A stretch of DNA of 33,230 nucleotides from Kroppenstedtia sanguinis (GCF_050433445.1 NZ_JBNPXF010000030.1:1-33230), one strand, 5' to 3'. Positions 7,971 through 15,688 are shown, numbered from the stretch's first letter. Notes: generated by a model from the sequence alone, not told the origin. Numbers and translations are program-made.

Positions 7971-8252
7971 CTAGGGATCCACATAACCCGGGTCTCCAGG
8001 CTCTTTCCCCCGATTTTGCGCCATCACCGCATTCATTCGCCTCTGTTGTTCTTCCTGGACCATCTGATCCAATTTTTTGGTGGCTGCCAAGCTGGCACTG
8101 TCCGCTGCCACTTGAGAAGTCGAATGAGTCATCCATACTACAGCTAAACTTGCCAGAAACATAAACATCATCATAAAGGCCGGTAATCCAGCTACCCATA
8201 AAGTGGTGACATTACCTCGCTTGCCATGTATAACCTTACCTATAGGGAACAT
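7971..8252 (-). pseudogene. TadG/TadE-like pseudopilin head, truncated by IS
   Basis: The 93 residues begin with a short basic leader ending HGKRGN, followed by a hydrophobic helix (TTLWVAGLPAFMMMFMFLASLAVVWM) and HSTSQVAADSASLAATKKLD. This closely matches the intact TadG-like protein at 23552-24079 (KRGNVATLWVASLPIF, SSQMAADAASLAATQKMD). Such proteins are processed by the prepilin peptidase and placed in the membrane as minor pseudopilins. The start ATG has GGGGAGG 8 bases upstream. The frame ends at a TAG exactly at the IS boundary. The rest of the original protein is probably the repeat-containing tail at 6697-7080. Confidence 0.75.
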
Positions 8253-8274
8253 TGCATTTGCCTCCCCAGAAAGA

Positions 8275-8484
8275 CTACCGATTCAAGGTATCGATCCCGG
8301 TCCAATCCAGATATCTGATCGTAACGAAAATATAAAAAAGAGGGTAATAAAAAAGACTAGCAAGGAAGTTCATAATCACGATGATTAAATAACTGCCGGT
8401 AAAGAGACTGGTCCCCACTTTTATGACAGTATAAAAATTCAAAGGAATGGAAATCCCGGGCAATAACAGACTAAAAAAAGAGAG
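8275..8484 (-). pseudogene. Membrane protein C-terminal fragment
   Basis: The frame opens right after a TGA and reads as two to three hydrophobic segments ending YYPLFYIFVTIRYLDWTGIDTLNR. There is no credible start or ribosome site. The pattern of a last helix followed by (T/I)xxYxDxR is typical of the C-terminus of polytopic proteins like the one whose N-terminus is at 5711-5842. Its place between the vWA and TadG-like genes suggests a remnant left by duplication and deletion. Confidence 0.4.
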
Positions 8485-8560
8485 TCAGGTAGGAATCGTC
8501 TTAAACGGTTTAAAGGTCTCTTAACGAATCCCACCTTAATAATCACAAGTAGAACATATA

Positions 8561-9880
8561 TTATTGTTTGGTCATCTCTTCTTCTTGATCCTTTATATCT
8601 TCTTTTGTTTTCTTCTCTGCTTCATCGAGCTTATTTACCATTGACACTTCCAGTTTGTCGAAAAACTTTGTCATATTACTGTCTCTCCAATAAATTTTGT
8701 CGGAAAGACCCTCTTCATCTTTAAGCTTCCCTTTTTTCTCAAGATATTCGACCGCCTCATCTAAGTGGTTAATCTCCAGTACCTTTATGTATGCGATTCC
8801 TCTCTCATTACCATCTGGCTTTTTAAAAAGAAGATCCCGTACCTTTCTAACTTTTTCTGCCCATTTCTCGGTCGCCTTATTTTGACTGTATATTGACCAA
8901 TCTTCCCATTCCCGCTTGATCCTTTCTTTTTCCCCCTCTAAATACTTCTTCAAATCATCACCCGAGGTCACCGTTTGATAAGAACCCTCTGCTTCCGCCA
9001 CCTTTTTCAACTGTTGTTGACCCGCATCATCCACATCAAATCCGATGATCTTCACCATCGGTTCAATTCCCGACTCCCCCAGTTTCTTCGCTTCTTTTAC
9101 TGGATCTCCCCCGCAGGTTTCCACCCCGTCACTCACCACATAGACGATGTTTCGTGTCTTCTCCCCTGCCCACTCTTTCAGATCCTCCCGAGCCGCTTGG
9201 ATTGCCGAGGCCAAGGGAGTCCAGCCAGTGGGTTTAAACCGGTCCAAGGACTGTTCAAATCGACCGGATTCATAAGCTTTCAGGGGATAGACCAATTCAT
9301 TGCTTTTGCAGGAGACTTCCTTGTCTTTTTTCTGATTGCTTCCCTTGTGGCCATAGACCCGCAGGGAAACCTGGGCTCCCTCCGGCACGTCAGAAGCAAA
9401 CGCCCGGATCGCCTGTTTGGCCAAGTCCATCTTGATACCGCCATCGACTCTACCAGCCATACTGCCGCTGGCATCAAGAAGAATTTCCACATTCATCTCT
9501 TCCACGGAGGGGGCATCGATTTGGTTATCCGGCGTTTTTTCATTCACTCGGATGGTGGGATCCAGACTCATCAATTCCTCATATTTCGGACGGTAGTTCT
9601 CCCCTAACAGATAAACCAGTCGGTTATAGGCTTCCTCCGTACTCAGATCATCTGGAAACTGGTCCAAAGCTTGCTCCACTTTCTTGGCATCATAGTTATC
9701 CCCGGAGAAGCGGCCGGGCTTCTGCTTCATGATCTCCTCCGGTTTATGAGCAGCTTGCGGGATCTTTTCTTCTTTTTTCTCCGGTTTCTCTGGATTGGCT
9801 CCCTTTTCTCCAGTACTGCATCCACTTACCATCAGTGCCACCGACGAAACAATGGTAATAAAAGCGGGAAACCTTTTCAT
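8561..9880 (-). CDS. vWA-domain lipoprotein, Tad-locus paralogue 2
   Basis: A full-length 439-residue copy. The signal peptide ends at MVSGC (lipidated Cys21) and is followed by a Lys/Glu/Pro linker. The shared KPGRFSGDNYDAKKVEQALD segment precedes the vWA domain, which has an intact MIDAS (DASGSMAG, Thr in PTGWTPL, Asp in VVSDGVETC). The C-terminus is long, charged and helical. AGGAGG lies about 10 bases before the ATG. Together with the TadG-like head 300 bases downstream it forms the same vWA-then-TadG pair seen at 24157-25473/23552-24079 and at 16709-18019/16282-16566, which supports a shared role at the Tad machinery outside the membrane. Confidence 0.85.
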   Translation of the reverse strand: MKRFPAFITIVSSVALMVSGCSTGEKGANPEKPEKKEEKIPQAAHKPEEIMKQKPGRFSGDNYDAKKVEQALDQFPDDLSTEEAYNRLVYLLGENYRPKYEELMSLDPTIRVNEKTPDNQIDAPSVEEMNVEILLDASGSMAGRVDGGIKMDLAKQAIRAFASDVPEGAQVSLRVYGHKGSNQKKDKEVSCKSNELVYPLKAYESGRFEQSLDRFKPTGWTPLASAIQAAREDLKEWAGEKTRNIVYVVSDGVETCGGDPVKEAKKLGESGIEPMVKIIGFDVDDAGQQQLKKVAEAEGSYQTVTSGDDLKKYLEGEKERIKREWEDWSIYSQNKATEKWAEKVRKVRDLLFKKPDGNERGIAYIKVLEINHLDEAVEYLEKKGKLKDEEGLSDKIYWRDSNMTKFFDKLEVSMVNKLDEAEKKTKEDIKDQEEEMTKQ

Positions 9881-10029
9881 TTTATCTCCAACCTCCTGGT
9901 CTTGAATCGGTCTTACTCTTCAATCAATATGTCTTTTTTTGCATACCAAGCTCTTCTCTATTCCTCCCACACATCAATCCTAGAATATATATACGAGTGA
10001 GAGGCAGATGGGTTTCAGTGGTTCCTAAA

Positions 10030-10060
10030 ATGAAAAACAGCAGCCATAATAGCCGCTGTT
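10030..10060 (-). terminator. Terminator after the amidase/partner gene pair
   Basis: On the minus strand ACAGCGGC and GCTGCTGT can pair around TATTATG, followed by TTTTTCATTTT, just behind the stop at 10068. The T run is good; the stem is imperfect. Confidence 0.6.
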
Positions 10061-10067
10061 CATTACC

Positions 10068-10655
10068 TCATTCCCCTTCATACTTTGCCTCCAATGAAAA
10101 GGAACCCATGGGAAATTGGGTGAGGGGAGCATTGGTTGGAGTGTCGCTTAGAAAGAGGTATTTCCGCCCTGAAATCGTAAAGCGATCTTGCTTCGCCATG
10201 TCCAGCAGTTTTTCCGGGGTATCTCCCTCTTCCATTTTTACCAGGACTTCAATCCCCTCCCAATAACGTTGTCCAGGTTGAATTTGATAGTTTTCAAACT
10301 CTTTACTGGAATATAATGCTCTTTTCTCAATTTCATTGGAAAAGTCCGGTTTCGTTCGGATATCGATGAGGTCTATAATATTTGAATCATTGTTCAGTTC
10401 ACATATATACATAATCCGTTTATAATCCCCAGGATGATCCACTATATCAGTTGCTTGCTTAGGAGTTAAGCTATATTGCTCTACCCAGTAGTCCTGTTCC
10501 TCATCACTTTCCACATTTAGCAGTTTAGCTTTCACAATTTTAGTCGTCATTGGCGTACTAAAATAAATCGTTAAATATACCCCAATCAATCCAACTACCA
10601 TAAGACTGATGACAATCATCACCATAGGAAACCTCCGTTGAAAGGACTTCATCAT
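10068..10655 (-). CDS. Membrane-anchored protein, candidate immunity to the Flp-amidase
   Basis: 195 residues: a short basic N-terminus, one transmembrane helix (about residues 10-32, MVMIVISLMVVGLIGVYLTI) and a soluble extracytoplasmic domain. No family is recognised. AAAGGAG precedes two consecutive ATGs (10655, 10652); the second has the better spacing. In the frame-corrected reading, the stop of the upstream amidase gene overlaps the ATG at 10655, so the two would be translationally coupled. A membrane-anchored protein exposed on the outside, coupled to a cell-wall hydrolase on a pilin leader, is what one expects of an immunity protein to a wall-acting toxin. This role is inference. Confidence 0.6.
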   Translation of the reverse strand: MMKSFQRRFPMVMIVISLMVVGLIGVYLTIYFSTPMTTKIVKAKLLNVESDEEQDYWVEQYSLTPKQATDIVDHPGDYKRIMYICELNNDSNIIDLIDIRTKPDFSNEIEKRALYSSKEFENYQIQPGQRYWEGIEVLVKMEEGDTPEKLLDMAKQDRFTISGRKYLFLSDTPTNAPLTQFPMGSFSLEAKYEGE

Positions 10656-10748
10656 TTTTCTCCTTTTTTAGGAATCCTATCTTTTAAACGAACAATATAT
10701 ATAACTGTATTTTTACTTTCTGGTTTGTCCAATACTTTTTCATAAGTT

Positions 10749-11543
10749 TTACTTACCCGTGCATCTCTCCTGAAGTTGGAATGGCCGGAAAAAGCCAAAT
10801 TTCTCATTTTTTGCATCGGTTATAATGGTAGCATGATTGATCTTTTTATCCCCTTCCCAGTCCCAGTACAGTAAATCCCCTTCTTTGACGATACCTTTTT
10901 TCTCTAATTCGCGAAGCTGTTTGGGACTGGTTATTTTAATTGGGTCACCTTTTGAGTATCCGTTCTTCTTGTTGGAAAAGTATTTAAACTGATCGTGTGC
11001 AACCGTCCATGTATGTTCATAATCCGAACCTATGGTCCAATCGAGCAGTGGGATGGTAAAGCCTTTTTTATAATTCCAGTCATCGTTCATTTCGAATCCA
11101 GATGCCACTAAGCATTGGGAGACAAAGTTCGCACAATCCACCATTTCTCCCATTTCTTCGTATTTATCTGTATTGATCTTATGACTCCATTTTCTAGCGT
11201 AATCTACAGCTTTTTCGCGATCGTATTCTTGAGTGTTTACCTGTTCTTTCTTAGGTTTTACATTTTGCGAATTTGTCTGCTCTATTGGTTGAGGAATATC
11301 AGAAAGAGGTAGATTCCCTTCATTCCCAGACTGGGAATCAGTTCCCCCACCGTTAGCACCAGTTAAATCTCCATTAATGATGGCTATAATCTTATCTTTG
11401 ATCATGACTTGGCCATCATTAGCCATAAAATTGGTCAATAACACTGCTGAGACTAGAATCGCAGCCAAGATCATAACATATTCTACTGTAGAAGCTCCCT
11501 TTCGATTAAAAAGGAGGTTTTTCCCCCACTCCCTATGTTTCAT
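10749..11543 (-). CDS. Flp-pilin leader fused to Amidase_6-type cysteine hydrolase (frameshifted near C-terminus)
   Basis: Residues 1-16 form a class III prepilin leader cut after Gly16 (NRKG/ASTVEY, Glu at mature position 5), followed by a hydrophobic helix to about 40. An ANDGQVMIKDKIIAIINGDL segment is shared with the Flp-lipase. A Gly/Ser/Gln-rich linker follows (about 61-105). The rest resembles the putative amidase domain Amidase_6: AVDYARKWS, DCANFVSQCL (catalytic Cys137) and INHATIIT (His237). I infer peptidoglycan hydrolysis outside the cell. The frame ends in an out-of-family tail (FRPFQLQERCTGK). Removing one base from the A5 run at 10789-10793 restores a typical end (FSGHSNFRRDARV...VIYIVRL) and extends the gene to 10652. 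AAGGAG lies 7 bases before the ATG. Confidence 0.8.
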   Translation of the reverse strand: MKHREWGKNLLFNRKGASTVEYVMILAAILVSAVLLTNFMANDGQVMIKDKIIAIINGDLTGANGGGTDSQSGNEGNLPLSDIPQPIEQTNSQNVKPKKEQVNTQEYDREKAVDYARKWSHKINTDKYEEMGEMVDCANFVSQCLVASGFEMNDDWNYKKGFTIPLLDWTIGSDYEHTWTVAHDQFKYFSNKKNGYSKGDPIKITSPKQLRELEKKGIVKEGDLLYWDWEGDKKINHATIITDAKNEKFGFFRPFQLQERCTGK

Positions 11544-11576
11544 CGCCTTCTCCTTCTCTTAATACATGGAACACAC

Positions 11577-12182
11577 TTATGGTAATATCTCCTTTGACGT
11601 CACCTTACCAGTTAATATATCAATATACACTCTGTAATAATTTTCTGTTGTTGAAAGTCTGACACTCCACATCGGAGGATTGGATTCACCGTACAAAACT
11701 AATGAATCCACCTGATAGTTCAGTTGTTCATCCTCTTTTTTCAAAGTATCTGTGGCAATCTGTATCGCTTTCTTACTGTCAATCCTCCACTTTTTTAGAT
11801 CAATGGCTACAGGTTCAATTTTGGAGTCCCTATCCTGTTCCCGGATCCGTAGGACTTGTTTCTTCTCCAGATCCATTTCAACGGTTATGATCCTGGGCAC
11901 CTCTTCTCCCTTAGCCTGACCTCTATACCATAGCTCTGCTTTTTCGGGAGAAGAACCTTTCATCATCAAATTAACCTCTCCCAAATCAAATTTGTCATTT
12001 CCTCCATACTCTTTCACAAAGGGATGGGCTGCTTTTACAAGATCTTTTGCACTCATCAGATCCACTTGAGAAGGAAGAGGCTGATTAATCTCTTCTCCCC
12101 AGGATTGGAGATAATAAAAAAAACCTATGGCCAGTAGCAAAAATGAAGAAATACCTAGGATGACAATTTTTTTTACACGCAT
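11577..12182 (-). CDS. Membrane-anchored PepSY-like protein, candidate immunity to the lysozyme-like cassette
   Basis: About 201 residues: an N-terminal transmembrane helix (VKKIVILGISSFLLLAIGFF) and an extracytoplasmic part. The last 70 residues look like a PepSY-type domain: AIQIATDTLK helix, then MWSVRL, YYRVYIDILTGKV and the terminal strand. The start ATG at 12182 has GGGGAG 4 bases upstream; the GTG at 12194 lies within that site. It begins 28 bases behind the lysozyme-like gene and ends 34 bases before the Flp-amidase, so all belong to one transcription unit. PepSY proteins often restrain extracellular enzymes, which would fit an immunity role against the wall-acting neighbour, but this is inferred from position and topology. 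Confidence 0.6.
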   Translation of the reverse strand: MRVKKIVILGISSFLLLAIGFFYYLQSWGEEINQPLPSQVDLMSAKDLVKAAHPFVKEYGGNDKFDLGEVNLMMKGSSPEKAELWYRGQAKGEEVPRIITVEMDLEKKQVLRIREQDRDSKIEPVAIDLKKWRIDSKKAIQIATDTLKKEDEQLNYQVDSLVLYGESNPPMWSVRLSTTENYYRVYIDILTGKVTSKEILP

Positions 12183-12209
12183 CAGACTCCCCACCTGTTT
12201 AACATCTTC

Positions 12210-12824
12210 TCAATCCAAACCTAAAATTCTTCTATTAGGAGCTAAGTATTGCATGGTCTTATCGGAGTAATTTTTTTGTTTCTCCGGTGATTCTGCGTTA
12301 TACCTACCGATCACAGCTCTCCATTGTTCTTCTGTAAGTTCATTAAGATCTACTGATTTTCCGTATAACTGCCAAGCTTCGTATTTCAATACCACAGCAA
12401 TGCTATGAATATTGGCCTCATCATTATCTGCCAATATTTTAGCTGTTTTATAAGTATCTTCACCTTCTACTATTCCGTACTTCTTACTCCCTTCGGAATT
12501 CACTACTCGCCATGCTTTTTGCGCCGTTCCCGGAAATATAGCTCCTAATCCAACGGAATGTCCTTTTCCTCTGATGTATGTGTCCATCATATTCACCCAA
12601 TCAGGTGCAGATTGGGTGATCTGTTCTTTAACGATAATTGAAGCAATAGTTTCGGGAGGTACATCATACTTCTCACCTGCAGCGATAATCGTATCCTTTT
12701 CCTCTTTTAATACCCGTTCAACCAAGCTTCTCTTCATGACTCTTAATCTTGACCCTGGATATGTTTTAGCTACGGCATTCCATAGCTCATCATCCCTTAT
12801 GAGATGATCCAAAAGATCTTCCAA
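12210..12824 (-). CDS. Lysozyme/transglycosylase-like toxin cassette, N-terminus missing
   Basis: The 204 residues show a lysozyme-like fold signature: KYDVPPETIASIIVKEQ (presumed catalytic Glu in KEQ), SVGLGAIFPGTAQKAW (the S-x-G-L-x motif of transglycosylases), NIHSIAVVLKYE and a terminal WRAVIGRYNAE. It would cleave the glycan backbone of peptidoglycan. The only start is a TTG at 12824 with no clear ribosome site. The frame remains open upstream to a TAG at 12894 (WNRDGKGDRKGSPN... linker), with no ATG or secretion leader. It looks like the detached C-terminal cassette of a larger effector, silent unless recombined onto a leader. The membrane-anchored PepSY-like gene follows. Confidence 0.7.
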   Translation of the reverse strand: MEDLLDHLIRDDELWNAVAKTYPGSRLRVMKRSLVERVLKEEKDTIIAAGEKYDVPPETIASIIVKEQITQSAPDWVNMMDTYIRGKGHSVGLGAIFPGTAQKAWRVVNSEGSKKYGIVEGEDTYKTAKILADNDEANIHSIAVVLKYEAWQLYGKSVDLNELTEEQWRAVIGRYNAESPEKQKNYSDKTMQYLAPNRRILGLD

Positions 12825-12893
12825 ACTCTCATTGAGCGAACGAGTCGGAATGTTCGGGGAACCCTTTCTATCCCCTTTCCCATCTCGATTCCA

Positions 12894-13148
12894 CTACCAT
12901 CACAGTCGGAAAGGGGCGACTGCCATGGGCCTGTTTTCAAGGAAATCATTCTGGGGTTAAGTTACACGTCAGCCGAGGCTCCCCTCATCTTTATCCAAAT
13001 TACGGTTAATCCACAGACCTGCTTTTGTCCATAACTTTATCCGTTCTTAATAATCTCCCCTTTTTCTCCCTTGTGCTTTCCTGCAACCTAGTTTTTTTGG
13101 AATCATACCATTTGAATTAGACTCTTGAAACACATTATAAGCCGTGCT
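12894..13148. other. Gene-free spacer between toxin cassettes
   Basis: Nothing coding can be supported here. Short open stretches on the minus strand carry stops every 10-20 codons. The region separates the lysozyme-like cassette from the Ntox21 cassette and may hold degraded leader sequence of the former. Confidence 0.4.
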
Positions 13149-13691
13149 TTAAATATAGGGAGAATCATAGGGTTCAATATACAAACCGGTCTTTTTTATG
13201 TTATCCATTACCTTCTTATCATTGAAGCTACTTCCCAAATACATATAATAATCATACCCAAAGTGCGCAAAAATTTTTCGATCATCGTCCTCAAAACTGA
13301 TTTTTCCCCAAATATGTTCACGAAGAATTAAACGACATAGATTGCCGATTTCTTCATAGCAAAGACTATATCCATCTTTCAATTTCAAAAAAAGGCAAAG
13401 TAATTCTTGAGGATAAAGTTCAAAGTATCTTTCTTTAATAACTTTGATCTCCTCAATGCTATCAACTTGTTCAAAATCGCAAATTTCCACGGAATAATCT
13501 TTCACTGGTTCGAAGAAATATTCAACTGCTTTGATGTAAGCTTCCTCAACTTGAATATACTCATTCACCGTTAACCTGGACCCACTTGTAATTCTTCCAA
13601 CATCAGAAAATGAGGTCCAGCTCTCTTCTAAAAAAAAACCATCTTTATCGCGTTTATTCGGATCGTATTTAGTAATTCGCCAACAATACAT
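13149..13691 (-). CDS. Soluble presumed immunity protein for the Ntox21 toxin
   Basis: 180 residues, acidic and rich in aromatics, without signal peptide or membrane segment; no family is recognised. The ATG starts immediately after the toxin stop codon (toxin ends ...GGTGATTAA, then ATG), and AGGTGAT at the end of the toxin gene can serve as its ribosome site. This head-to-tail packing behind a polymorphic-toxin tail is the usual position of the cognate immunity gene, and a soluble protein fits a toxin acting in the cytoplasm. Segment FAHFGYDYYMYLGS near the C-terminus could be a marker for homology searches. Confidence 0.65.
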   Translation of the reverse strand: MYCWRITKYDPNKRDKDGFFLEESWTSFSDVGRITSGSRLTVNEYIQVEEAYIKAVEYFFEPVKDYSVEICDFEQVDSIEEIKVIKERYFELYPQELLCLFLKLKDGYSLCYEEIGNLCRLILREHIWGKISFEDDDRKIFAHFGYDYYMYLGSSFNDKKVMDNIKKTGLYIEPYDSPYI

Positions 13692-14327
13692 TTAATCACC
13701 TATTCTGTTTAAATTTGCGTCATAGGTACCCATTCTGGTTTTTTTGCTTTTTAGGTTTTTTACTGAGTCAGCCATTTTCCAACCCTCCCCTTTATGTTGG
13801 TCCACATCAGGAGTAATATATTTATTTCCTTTTTTAAACACTGGCTGACCATGAGATTTATAATTTGTTTTTTTAAAACCTAGCTTTTTTGCAGCTTCAG
13901 ATGCTTCTTTAGCAGTAATTTTCTTCGGACACCCACACGCAGTCTTTTTCCCTTTCCGGGCCACGTTGTCTAAGTTTTTCTTGCCTGCGGTTAAGGCTTT
14001 GTCTCCGTACTTCAGGGCCATTTTTCTGCCCTTTACCGGTTTGGCGATGGGAACTACCAATGCGCCTCGAAAGAGGCGTTCTCCCCATCCGATCTCGTTG
14101 CCATCTTCATCCACTCCGGTGATGGCTGCTTTGGCGTCGTGAAAACCGATGAAATCCAGCGCTACATCTCCAGCTCCTTTGGCAAACTGTAACGCCGCGT
14201 TTTCATCCTTCTCTTCGGGGAGTGGGCCATCATCTTTTGTGAGAAGGAACTTGCTTTGTATCACCGATATTCTTGACTGAATAGAACTCGCTCCATCTAT
14301 TATCCTTTTTGTCCTTATTTTATGCAT
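13692..14327 (-). CDS. Polymorphic toxin with pretoxin head and Ntox21-like tail
   Basis: 211 residues. The head (about 40-135) holds a pretoxin-type segment: ALDFIGFHDAKAAITGVDE, GWGERLFRGALVVPIAKPV and KYGDKALTAGKKNLD, ending ACGCPKK. The tail begins after CGCPKK and matches the Ntox21 family as I know it: AAKKLGFKKTNYKSHGQPVFK, KYITPDVDQHKGEGWKMADSV and TYDANLNRIGD. Ntox21 domains are predicted RNases of contact-dependent polymorphic toxins. There is no secretion leader; the ATG at 14327 has only a weak GGAT site, so it may be an orphan cassette. The head DNA (13921-14219) is about 93% identical to that of the neighbouring cassette (15266-15564). The soluble immunity gene follows with no gap. 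Confidence 0.75.
   Translation of the reverse strand: MHKIRTKRIIDGASSIQSRISVIQSKFLLTKDDGPLPEEKDENAALQFAKGAGDVALDFIGFHDAKAAITGVDEDGNEIGWGERLFRGALVVPIAKPVKGRKMALKYGDKALTAGKKNLDNVARKGKKTACGCPKKITAKEASEAAKKLGFKKTNYKSHGQPVFKKGNKYITPDVDQHKGEGWKMADSVKNLKSKKTRMGTYDANLNRIGD
13921..14219 (-). repeat. Conserved toxin-head repeat, copy A
   Basis: This 299-bp segment encodes the pretoxin head and is about 93% identical (hand count, about 20 mismatches) to 15266-15564 in the same orientation. The last 85 bases or so are almost perfect. It is a ready substrate for recombination that would swap toxin tails. Confidence 0.85.
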
Positions 14328-14351
14328 CGCTTATCCGACCCGAAAAGATAA

Positions 14352-14380
14352 TCCCCTCGACAATACCGAGAGGATTGAGC
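14352..14380 (-). terminator. Terminator after the immunity gene at 14462-14944
   Basis: On the minus strand AATCC-CTCG and CGAG-GGATT pair around GTATTGT, followed by ATCTTTTC. It lies between two toxin-immunity cassettes and would insulate them from each other. Confidence 0.55.
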
Positions 14381-14461
14381 GCAGGAAAATGTCAGAATAA
14401 CATCTCCGTACTTTATGGTTCTCTGATTTTATTGTAATGGTCTCTCCCTTATTTCAGATTT

Positions 14462-14944
14462 TCACCCCCTTTTAGCCTCTTTTAAGCTTACTTCGGCTGC
14501 TTCTTTAAAAGTGAACCTTAAAGTCTCTTCCACCACTTGCTTAAATTTGTCTATACTAAGCCAATCTCTTTTGTTTAAACTGATAACTCCATCACACCGA
14601 TCCGCTATTAGAATAGCTGCCTGATATACAGCTTTTTTATCAACTAATAAAACAGGATTTTCTACTTCAATCATCATTTGTTTATATGCAAGTTTTATTT
14701 GTCTATCCTCAAGCTCTTCATCTGATTCTAAATAAAAATTAATATTTACTTTAGAACCAAACAAACCACTCCACCTACGATCATCCAACCATTTATCCCA
14801 AGATAAGGCGAATGTATCACATTTCCATAGAGGTAAGTTAAATGCGGAAATAGAGAAATTTACATCCCCCCCCCACATCGCTTTTACCAACTGTTCTTTA
14901 TTCGGAAATTTACCCTTTCGATTGATCTCCAGAAAAATCTCCAT
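14462..14944 (-). CDS. Soluble presumed immunity protein for the cassette at 14968-15636
   Basis: 160 residues, no membrane segment or signal peptide; family not recognised. It begins MEIFLEINRKGKFPNKEQL and has an aromatic-rich centre (WDKWLDDRRWSGLFGSK). The ATG has GAGGTG 6 bases upstream and lies 23 bases behind the toxin stop, the standard immunity position. The terminator at 14352-14380 closes the unit. The role is inferred from context only. Confidence 0.6.
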   Translation of the reverse strand: MEIFLEINRKGKFPNKEQLVKAMWGGDVNFSISAFNLPLWKCDTFALSWDKWLDDRRWSGLFGSKVNINFYLESDEELEDRQIKLAYKQMMIEVENPVLLVDKKAVYQAAILIADRCDGVISLNKRDWLSIDKFKQVVEETLRFTFKEAAEVSLKEAKRG

Positions 14945-14967
14945 GGAATCACCTCATAAATATTCGT

Positions 14968-15459
14968 TTATCTGTGTTCCTTGACATAGTTTACATACCT
15001 TTCTATATTTTTTGTTAAATCTTCTATTTTACCTTTTCCCACCGCTTTTTTGATGTTTTTTGGTATTTGTGATTCAACTGGTAAATCTGGATCTATTCTA
15101 ATATCGATATCGGACCTTTTTCCTTTACCCATTTGAATTTGCACCTTATTACCATCCGGTTCAGCATCGACTCTTAATTTCCCTTTTTTTCCTTGATAAA
15201 CAATATCTATAGGCTGTCCAAAGGTTACACTTGTTTTTTTACCGGGGTTATTTTTACCTCCCCCCTTCTTCGGACACCCACACGCGGTCTTCTTCCCTTT
15301 CCGGGTCAGTTTGTCCAGGTTGTTCTTGCCTGCGGTTAAGGCTTTGTCTCCGTACTTCAGGGCCATTTTTCCGCCCTTTACCGGTTTGGCGATGGGCACT
15401 ACCAAAGCGCCTCGGAAAAGGCGTTCTCCCCATCCGATCTCGTTTCCCTCTTCGTCCAC
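14968..15459 (-). CDS. Orphan polymorphic toxin cassette, unrecognised tail
   Basis: The frame is open from 15636 to the stop at 14968, but the only start codon is a GTG at 15459 without a ribosome site, inside the pretoxin head. Upstream of it the sequence still reads as toxin (a Pro/Glu linker SPPPPEEEDENAALQF and KGAGDVALDFIGFHDAK) until a TAA at 15637. The head ends ACGCPKK as in the Ntox21 cassette; the tail is different: SVTFGQPIDIVYQGKKGKLRV, IQMGKGKRSDIDIRIDP and a helical NIERYVNYVKEHR end. I do not recognise the tail. Lack of a start or leader suggests a silent cassette, expressed only when recombined with a complete upstream gene. Confidence 0.6.
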   Translation of the reverse strand: MDEEGNEIGWGERLFRGALVVPIAKPVKGGKMALKYGDKALTAGKNNLDKLTRKGKKTACGCPKKGGGKNNPGKKTSVTFGQPIDIVYQGKKGKLRVDAEPDGNKVQIQMGKGKRSDIDIRIDPDLPVESQIPKNIKKAVGKGKIEDLTKNIERYVNYVKEHR

Positions 15460-15564
15460 TCCGGTGATCGCTGCTTTGGCGTCGTGAAAACCGATGAAAT
15501 CCAGCGCTACATCTCCAGCTCCTTTGGCAAACTGTAACGCCGCGTTTTCATCCTCTTCTTCGGG
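15266..15564 (-). repeat. Conserved toxin-head repeat, copy B
   Basis: Direct repeat partner of 13921-14219; the same pretoxin head is encoded in the same orientation. Homology stops at the ACGCPKK codons, exactly where the toxin tails diverge. Confidence 0.85.
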
Positions 15565-15657
15565 AGGTGGTGGGCTATCGACCTTTGGAGAAGGCGTTGG
15601 CTCTAAATCGGCTTCTTCAAAAGGAAGATTAGATTCTTACTACCTGATCAGATTATA

Positions 15658-15688
15658 GACAACCCCTCAGGCTAAAGCTGAGGGGTTG
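15658..15688 (-). terminator. Terminator after the E3-type immunity gene
   Basis: CAACCCCTCAG and CTGAGGGGTTG form a perfect 11-bp stem around a 7-base loop, 13 bases after the stop at 15701. The T content behind it is modest on the minus strand. Confidence 0.65.

Noticed and set aside
8975..9607. Plus-strand frame of 210 codons
   Set aside because: Antisense to a vWA lipoprotein with intact MIDAS; no start signals.
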